Part shown: one piece after another, positions 5,246 through 5,463 of the stretch
How positions within the stretch are numbered: the stretch's first letter is position 1
Layout: the number at the start of each line of letters is the position of its first letter
Source of the DNA: JAEHCY01 sp964519095
GTDB lineage: Bacteria; Pseudomonadota; Gammaproteobacteria; Chromatiales; Chromatiaceae
Assembly (NCBI GenBank): GCA_964519095.1
Contig: CAZFHV010000199.1
Location: 1-5,463, forward strand
Direction: 5' to 3'
DNA: 5,463 bases
The notes under the pieces: generated by a model
Databases searched by the model: none
Seen by the model: only the letters and a program-made list of their open reading frames with translations
What the model was told of the DNA's origin: nothing
Program-made: the position numbers and the translations under genes

Positions 5246-5463
5246 ATGAACGCGTTGGCACTTTCCAATATTACCGCCCTCGACACCTTGAGCCGTAGCT
5301 TCAAGGCCATGACCACCTATCATGACAAGCGGCACGAGCTCGTCTGGTGCTATATGCACGCTGACCCCCGTCCCTGCTTTACCCCCCAGTTGCTCGACGA
5401 ACTGAACCGCTGGTGCGGCATGCTGTCGCAAACCGCCGAAGCTGCCGGGGTTCGCTATCACGT
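5246..5463 (+). CDS. RpfF-like crotonase (putative DSF synthase), N-terminal 72 codons, cut by window end
   Basis: Only the N-terminus is present. The ATG at 5246 has AGGGG six bases upstream. Residues 31-53, ELVWCYMHADPRPCF then TPQLLDEL, resemble the first strands of RpfF, the crotonase-fold enzyme that makes diffusible signal factor (cis-2-unsaturated fatty acids) from acyl-ACP; Xanthomonas RpfF has a comparable W-x-x-MHAD...CF...L-x-D segment. The piece ends at VRYH, where the family goes on to the oxyanion-hole region (typically V/ASD-x-FNLGGDL). The catalytic glutamates lie further on and cannot be checked, so a DSF synthase and another enoyl-CoA hydratase-like enzyme cannot be told apart. 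Upstream is a 500-base non-coding region with an inverted repeat, so the gene likely has its own promoter and is not simply a parE operon member. Confidence 0.7.
   Translation, partial: MNALALSNITALDTLSRSFKAMTTYHDKRHELVWCYMHADPRPCFTPQLLDELNRWCGMLSQTAEAAGVRYH

Noticed and set aside
4466..5461. 331-codon minus-strand frame covering the parE-crotonase spacer
   Set aside because: It runs antisense into both flanking genes and shows no recognisable motif; the stretch near 4770-4850 looked briefly transposase-like but has no defining residues.

Overview
The window is high-GC bacterial chromosome, and the gene content (xseB next to ispA, a ParE-type topoisomerase IV subunit, FolE2, an RpfF-like crotonase) fits a gammaproteobacterium. 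A Chromatiales-like or other sulfur-oxidiser-like lineage is my guess from GC content and gene set; nothing in the sequence fixes the genus.

Layout. Bases 1-394 hold the left-truncated, frameshifted end of an IS4-family (Tn5/IS50-like) insertion sequence: a terminal inverted repeat at 376-394 and a minus-strand transposase start at 327 whose reading frame breaks at the first catalytic box. Bases 397-2628 are a minus-strand gene run in the order xseB (exonuclease VII small subunit), ispA (farnesyl diphosphate synthase), a 34-codon small ORF, then folE2 (GTP cyclohydrolase IB). xseB and ispA overlap by 14 bases, and the small ORF's stop overlaps the folE2 start as ATGA. The insertion sequence abuts the folE2 stop codon. 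Bases 2629-2846 are a divergent intergenic region with one candidate promoter facing each way, each associated with a short perfect inverted repeat. Bases 2847-4745 are parE on the plus strand. Bases 4746-5245 are a 500-base non-coding stretch containing a GGGGTCAGACCCC palindrome, GC-rich hairpins and an AT-rich inverted repeat. From 5246 a plus-strand RpfF-like crotonase begins and runs off the window.

How the genes relate. They are mostly housekeeping: DNA repair (xseB), isoprenoid chain building (ispA), the entry step to folate-type pterins (folE2) and chromosome decatenation (parE). dxs, which follows ispA in many gammaproteobacteria, is absent from the ispA-folE2 gap. The truncated last gene may make a diffusible fatty-acid signal (DSF family), so its long upstream region is a reasonable place to look for regulation.

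I do not see a clear new defence, mobile or RNA-guided system. The least ordinary items are the unannotated small ORF coupled to folE2 with a duplicated start-site sequence, the insertion-sequence junction at the folE2 stop, and the structured region upstream of the crotonase.
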